A stretch of 64,000 nucleotides of DNA, taken from assembly GCA_942493135.1 (NCBI GenBank), contig OW818684.1, forward strand, positions 3,348,001 through 3,412,000. Reading direction: 5' to 3'. Under the pieces are notes generated by a model. The model was not told the origin of the DNA and did not search any database. It worked only from the letters and a program-made list of their open reading frames with translations. Shown here one piece after another: positions 60,621-64,000 of this stretch. The translations under genes were made by a program, and so were the position numbers. Position 1 is the first letter of the stretch. Each line of letters opens with the position of its first letter. The stretch comes from Planctellipticum sp942493135. Lineage in GTDB: Bacteria; Planctomycetota; Planctomycetia; Planctomycetales; Planctomycetaceae.

Positions 60621-62216
60621 TCAGGCTCTCCTCAGATTGACGGTGTCTTCGTCCGACGCGGGCTTCTCCTGGTTCCGGCGGATCCGCGCCAGTTCCTTTC
60701 GCTGCTCCTCGGCTTCGTCGGCCGTCTTCTTCGTGTACTGCACGATCATCTGCTGCGGATCGGTGTTGCCGCCGAACGCCGCCATCAGGGACTTCAAACC
60801 TTCCTGCGATCGCACGTCGGTCGCCGCCGCGGCCTGCGTGGTCCGTTCCAGGCCCGGACCGAAGTCCTTGCCCTGCAGGCCGGGCTGGTTCGTCGTCGCC
60901 TTCACCGCGGTGGCAAAACCGCGTTGCGCTTCCGCCAGGGCGGACTCTTCGCGCGAGGCGGCCGCAGAGCGATTGCGTTCACGGTCCGCGCGTCGCCGGT
61001 CGACGTCGTTGCCGACCTCCCCCACGGCCCCGCTCCGGTTGGCTTCGATCTCTGCCAGCCGCTTCTTGCGGGCGTCCTCGCGCTGCATGATGGCCGCGTC
61101 GGCTGAAGACGAGGCGCCACCGTTCCGGCGGGCCAGGTCGGCATCCATTTCGGCCATGACCTCGTCGGGATCGAGCCCTTCCATTTTGGCAATCAGCCAG
61201 GCGAAGCCCTTCCCCACAAAGTTCTGCGCCGTCCGCCAGCCGTTCATGAATCGCGTGGTGAAGGTGGTCCACGCATCGGCCAGGAACGACGTCGTCTGAA
61301 TCCACGCCGTCTCCAGCATCGCCGTCGTGTTGATCCAGCCGACCGCGACGTTCCCCTGGGCCTGCGACCAGACCTCGGAGAACGCATCCTTGAAGTCGAG
61401 CCACTTGGATTCGAGGAAGTTGGTCGCGCGGACCCACTGCAGCCGCAGGAACGCGATCGCGATATTGAATGCCGCCTGCAGGTCGCCGGCCTGAATCGCG
61501 GCCACGATCCCACCCCAGGCCGTCGTCGCCTCGCCGGCGAGCGTCCCGAAGGCCGCCGCAAACCACGCGATCGCATTGCGGCCCGTCTCCGTGCTGGTCA
61601 GCACCCAGGTGGCGAGGCCGGCGAGCCCGGCAATCACGAGCCCGATGGGCGACAGGACGAACGACAGGATCGCTCCGACGCCCGCCCACAGCGCCAGGAA
61701 GCCGCCGACGGCCGTCGCGGCAATACTGAGCACGGTCCCGACGCCGATCAGAGCGACGCCGACTCCGCCGATCGCCGCGGCAACCCACAGCGCCGTCATG
61801 ATCAGGCCCTTGTTCTGGGCGATCCAGCGCGACGCCCCGACCGCGACGCGGGCCAGCCAGGTGAAGAGCTGCGCAAGCGCCGGCGCAAACAGTGCGAAGA
61901 TCCGCAGCGACAGGACCTGCACGCCGCTCCGCAGACGGAGCAACGAGAGACCCAGAGCGGCCGCCGAACCGGCGGTCTCCCGTTGCGTGGATCCCATCTT
62001 CACGAACTGGTCGGACATGGCCATCAGGGCACCCAGACCGGTCACGCCGGCGATCGCCAGCGGCGCGGCGATCTTCGTCCCCACCGACCGCAGGCTCTTG
62101 GCCCACCCGCCGATCATGGTCTGGGCTTTCTTCAGTCCGCGGACGAGCGGGTTGTTGTCGGTGAAGATCTCGACAAACGCGCCGCCCGCTCTCACTCCTC
62201 CCGCTGTGCCGGCCAT
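60621..62216 (-). CDS. Phage tail tape measure protein
   Basis: About 531 residues from MAGTAGGVRAGGAFVEI. Start region FTDNNPLVRGLKKAQTMIGGWAKSL is typical of tape measures. A central hydrophobic block has repeated segments (LIMTALWVAAAIGGVGVALIGVG, LVIAGLAGLATWVL), followed by Trp-rich coiled regions (FLESKWLDFKDAFSEVW, TAWIQTTSFLADAWTTF) and a charged coiled coil. It sets tail length and is ejected with the DNA. It is short, so the tail would be short. Confidence 0.88.
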   Translation of the reverse strand: MAGTAGGVRAGGAFVEIFTDNNPLVRGLKKAQTMIGGWAKSLRSVGTKIAAPLAIAGVTGLGALMAMSDQFVKMGSTQRETAGSAAALGLSLLRLRSGVQVLSLRIFALFAPALAQLFTWLARVAVGASRWIAQNKGLIMTALWVAAAIGGVGVALIGVGTVLSIAATAVGGFLALWAGVGAILSFVLSPIGLVIAGLAGLATWVLTSTETGRNAIAWFAAAFGTLAGEATTAWGGIVAAIQAGDLQAAFNIAIAFLRLQWVRATNFLESKWLDFKDAFSEVWSQAQGNVAVGWINTTAMLETAWIQTTSFLADAWTTFTTRFMNGWRTAQNFVGKGFAWLIAKMEGLDPDEVMAEMDADLARRNGGASSSADAAIMQREDARKKRLAEIEANRSGAVGEVGNDVDRRRADRERNRSAAASREESALAEAQRGFATAVKATTNQPGLQGKDFGPGLERTTQAAAATDVRSQEGLKSLMAAFGGNTDPQQMIVQYTKKTADEAEEQRKELARIRRNQEKPASDEDTVNLRRA

Positions 62217-62218
62217 GT

Positions 62219-62530
62219 TCATTCCTCTTCGTCGGGATCGAGTCCGCAGAGCCCCTCAAACGCCTTCCACGGAATCCGCTGTTTGACGGGCCGCCGATCC
62301 CGCAGTTCGAGCGGGTGAAACTCCCACGGCTCGTACGGCGAAGATCGGCGTTTTTCGTCGCGATTGCAGTTGGCCACCAGACACAGGACCTGCGCCGTGT
62401 GCTGCCACTGGTCGCGCTGGCGGGCTTCGACCATGAACACCAGACGCCGCAGGGTCAGGGAGCGGGGATCGACGCCGACGATGCCGGCGAACCGCCAGTG
62501 CAGTTCCCAGAGATCGACTTCTGAATCGCC
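62219..62530 (-). CDS. Second tail-chaperone frame (possible frameshift product)
   Basis: About 100 residues: VDLWELHWRFAGIVGVDPRSL, LRRLVFMVEARQRDQWQHTA, VLCLVANCNRD, EPWEFHPLEL, ending LDPDEEE. No good start codon lies in the frame before VDLW, and it overlaps the end of the previous gene by ~75 nt in the -1 frame. This is the layout of the G and GT proteins of lambda-like phages. The 5' limit is the approximate overlap point. Confidence 0.55.
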   Translation of the reverse strand, partial: GDSEVDLWELHWRFAGIVGVDPRSLTLRRLVFMVEARQRDQWQHTAQVLCLVANCNRDEKRRSSPYEPWEFHPLELRDRRPVKQRIPWKAFEGLCGLDPDEEE

Positions 62531-62970
62531 GCCTCCACCTCTCGTTCGATCTGATCCAGGTCCGTCCCCGCCATCGCCCGCGTGATTTCCAGGGTGGCCC
62601 GGTCCCGGACTCTGCGGGCCGCGCTGATCACTCGCTTCATGAGCGGCTGCAGGGCGGCCCGCTTCGCTGGGGGGTAGTAATCGACCATCCCCTCCAGGAT
62701 GGCTTCGACGGCGTCCCAGACATGTTCCTCCAGCAGCAGCTCGCCGAACTGCTCGACCGTGACGCCACGCTCCTGCATCTGCGGCCGGAGCTGCACGAGC
62801 AGGACGTCCAGCAGCTTGCCGACGTCGTCGCGGAGTACGCACATGGCCGGGGAATCGGGGATGTGCAGCGTGAGCAGGTCGACGCCGGTTTCGGCTTTGA
62901 CCCGGGTCAGGCTCCCGAGCGTGAATTCCACCAGCCACGTCCGGCCGGTCTTGTCGCGAAATTGGGCCAC
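62455..62970 (-). CDS. Tail assembly chaperone-like protein
   Basis: 171 residues from a GTG that begins VAQFRDKTGRTW, with AAAGGAA upstream. Helical, with acidic region (DDVGKLLDVLLVQLRPQM, LLEEHVWDAVEAILEGMVDYYP) and a long final helix (DLDQIEREVEAAIQ). Its position between the tail tube and tape measure and the overlapping -1 frame fit lambda gpG. The chaperone keeps the tape measure soluble. Confidence 0.65.
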   Translation of the reverse strand: MAQFRDKTGRTWLVEFTLGSLTRVKAETGVDLLTLHIPDSPAMCVLRDDVGKLLDVLLVQLRPQMQERGVTVEQFGELLLEEHVWDAVEAILEGMVDYYPPAKRAALQPLMKRVISAARRVRDRATLEITRAMAGTDLDQIEREVEAAIQKSISGNCTGGSPASSASIPAP

Positions 62971-63022
62971 GATCCGATTCCTTTCTGAACTCCGAAACCT
63001 CGACTCCGAGCGTGTCGCGGCA

Positions 63023-63463
63023 CTACGCGGGCACGGTGTACCGCACCACAGGCGCGTTTTCCGTCTTGCGGATGACGAGTTTGACGCTGACGACGACGTG
63101 ACCTTCGAGGTCCTGCTTCTCGTCGAACGTCTCGACTTCCATCTGCAGGCGGACGCCCTTCGTGCCCGCCGTGTTCGGGCCGCGGAGGACGAGCAGGTCG
63201 ACGGCGGCATTGGTCCAGTAGCTGTCCGCCAGGGCGGCGTAGTCGTCGTCGGCGTCGTCGGCGTTCATTTCGAATTCGAGGCCGAACTCCTTCACAGTCC
63301 CGATGAACGTCTTGAAGCCGCCGTCGCCACGGGTCGTGGTTTCGGACATCGACTTCCCCTTGGAGACGCCGACGTCCTTGACGTTGTTGACCGTGACCCA
63401 GGTCGGGGTGACGAAGGTGGCGGAGTTCCGCGCCAGCACGCAGTCGAGAGAGGCACGGGTCAT
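63023..63463 (-). CDS. Phage major tail tube protein
   Basis: 146 residues, beta-rich, with a central FKTFIGTVKEFGLEFEMN and acidic loop NADDADDDYAALADSYW, then GVRLQMEVETFDEKQDLEGHVVVSVKLVI. This matches the single-domain beta-sandwich tail tube type in size and order. It precedes the chaperones and tape measure, the conserved siphophage order. Confidence 0.72.
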   Translation of the reverse strand: MTRASLDCVLARNSATFVTPTWVTVNNVKDVGVSKGKSMSETTTRGDGGFKTFIGTVKEFGLEFEMNADDADDDYAALADSYWTNAAVDLLVLRGPNTAGTKGVRLQMEVETFDEKQDLEGHVVVSVKLVIRKTENAPVVRYTVPA

Positions 63464-63496
63464 GGTGGCATCCTTGCAGGGGAACGGAACGGGGAC

Positions 63497-63514
63497 TGAT
63501 TCCGGGCGAAATCA
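63497..63514. promoter_or_regulatory. 18-nt palindrome, diverged copy
   Basis: TGATTCCGGGCGAAATCA in the gap between the secreted-protein gene and the tail tube gene. It differs from the exact copies (14338, 52798) at a few central positions. It may be a degenerate operator. Confidence 0.45.
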
Positions 63515-63531
63515 CTCGGCGGCGAAGGCGG

Positions 63532-63978
63532 TCAGTGCTGGGACTTCTTCCACTGCCGCCACTGTTTGGGCGTCATGGCGGAGGCCGAGCTGAAGCACTG
63601 GCCGCCGACACAGACCACGCCCGCCCGCCCATGCGCCGGACTGGCCGTGGTCGCGGGAACGGCCGCCGGCGGACGGGTCGCAGCGGGCAACACGAGCTGA
63701 GCGGCCGGCGGCGACTGCGGGGCGACGTGCTCCAGCTCCTGCAGTCCGGCGAGCTGCAGGCCGTGGGCGGCCGTCAGCGGGGCCGCCAGGCGATCGAGGG
63801 CGCTCAGATCGAGCGGTGCCACGGGAGCCGCCTGCAGCGGCCGGGAGGCCTCCAGGGCGTCGAGACCGGCCAGGTTGAGATCCTGCGCCGGCGCGACGGC
63901 GGAGCAGACCACCATCACCAGCAGGGCCATGACAATCGGGAAGACACTACGGAGCCAGGACGAGTTTTGCGGACGCAT
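63532..63978 (-). CDS. Small secreted protein, LxLxGLDxL paralogue
   Basis: 148 residues with a signal peptide (FPIVMALLVMVVCSAVAPA). The same three motifs as in the protein at 14615: LNLAGLDAL (34-42), LDLSALDRL (56-64), LQLAGLQEL (74-82), with a shared Ala/Pro-rich part, VCVGGQCF and a basic tail. The two are clearly paralogous across the two prophage blocks. It is the first gene of the tail operon seen here. Confidence 0.75.
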   Translation of the reverse strand: MRPQNSSWLRSVFPIVMALLVMVVCSAVAPAQDLNLAGLDALEASRPLQAAPVAPLDLSALDRLAAPLTAAHGLQLAGLQELEHVAPQSPPAAQLVLPAATRPPAAVPATTASPAHGRAGVVCVGGQCFSSASAMTPKQWRQWKKSQH

Positions 63979-64000
63979 GACGCGTTCCTTTCTGAGGGGC

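Noticed and set aside
8640..64000. One prophage split in two by the host block
   Set aside because: Each block has its own recombinase and its own copy of the secreted LxLxGLDxL protein, so two related prophages are simpler. The right block continues beyond the window, so this is not fully excluded.

Overview
The window is GC-rich bacterial DNA that looks like a planctomycete (Planctomycetota). This is inferred from several traits seen together: serine/threonine kinases fused to DUF1080-type sugar-binding modules, an ECF sigma factor beside a kinase locus, FHA-domain membrane proteins, a secreted FG-GAP protein, a PEP-CTERM sorted repeat protein and many unrecognised secreted proteins. No rRNA or other taxonomic marker is present, so the species is not named.

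Layout. (1) 1-7830, plus strand: a restriction-like defence operon. It holds the end of one DUF4268 protein, a complete PD-(D/E)XK-DUF4268 protein, a large methylase-like protein with a degenerate catalytic motif plus an HsdS-like segment and a HEPN-like RNase motif, a full type I HsdR motor-nuclease, and an unknown fifth protein. (2) About 8.6-30.3 kb, mostly minus strand: a decayed prophage beside tRNA-Leu(CAG). In transcription order it has small early genes, an XRE regulator with an operator-like inverted repeat, a tyrosine recombinase, a CsrA-like protein, a lambda-O-like replication protein containing iterons, a ParB-like protein, cargo genes including a PD-(D/E)XK nuclease, a holin-like/PKD protein, an IS element, a papain-like protease, a small secreted protein, Mu-Gam, terminase subunits, a Com-like zinc protein, QueC, gpW, and a portal gene cut off at about 8.64 kb. 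Capsid and tail genes are missing from this block. (3) 30.4-46.8 kb: host genes, with MsrB, FG-GAP and FHA proteins, three kinase paralogues (one frameshifted), an ECF sigma factor and an FHA-kinase. (4) 45.6-51 kb: gene-poor DNA with three copies of a tRNA-like element and two decayed methyltransferase fragments, around a triple-repeat PEP-CTERM protein. (5) 51.7-64 kb, minus strand: the distal end of a second siphophage-type prophage that runs past the window edge. It holds a secreted protein, tail tube, tail chaperones, tape measure, tail-tip proteins, a double glycosyltransferase, a tyrosine recombinase and a DNA methyltransferase.

The two prophage blocks are related. They share paralogous secreted proteins with a repeated LxLxGLDxL motif, the same 18-nt palindrome, and the same purine-rich leader ahead of some start codons.

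The strongest candidates for undescribed biology are the pseudo-methylase/HEPN/HsdR operon, the tRNA-like element family (two of three copies end in a terminator hairpin), and the LxLxGLDxL motif shared by four phage-borne envelope or secreted proteins.
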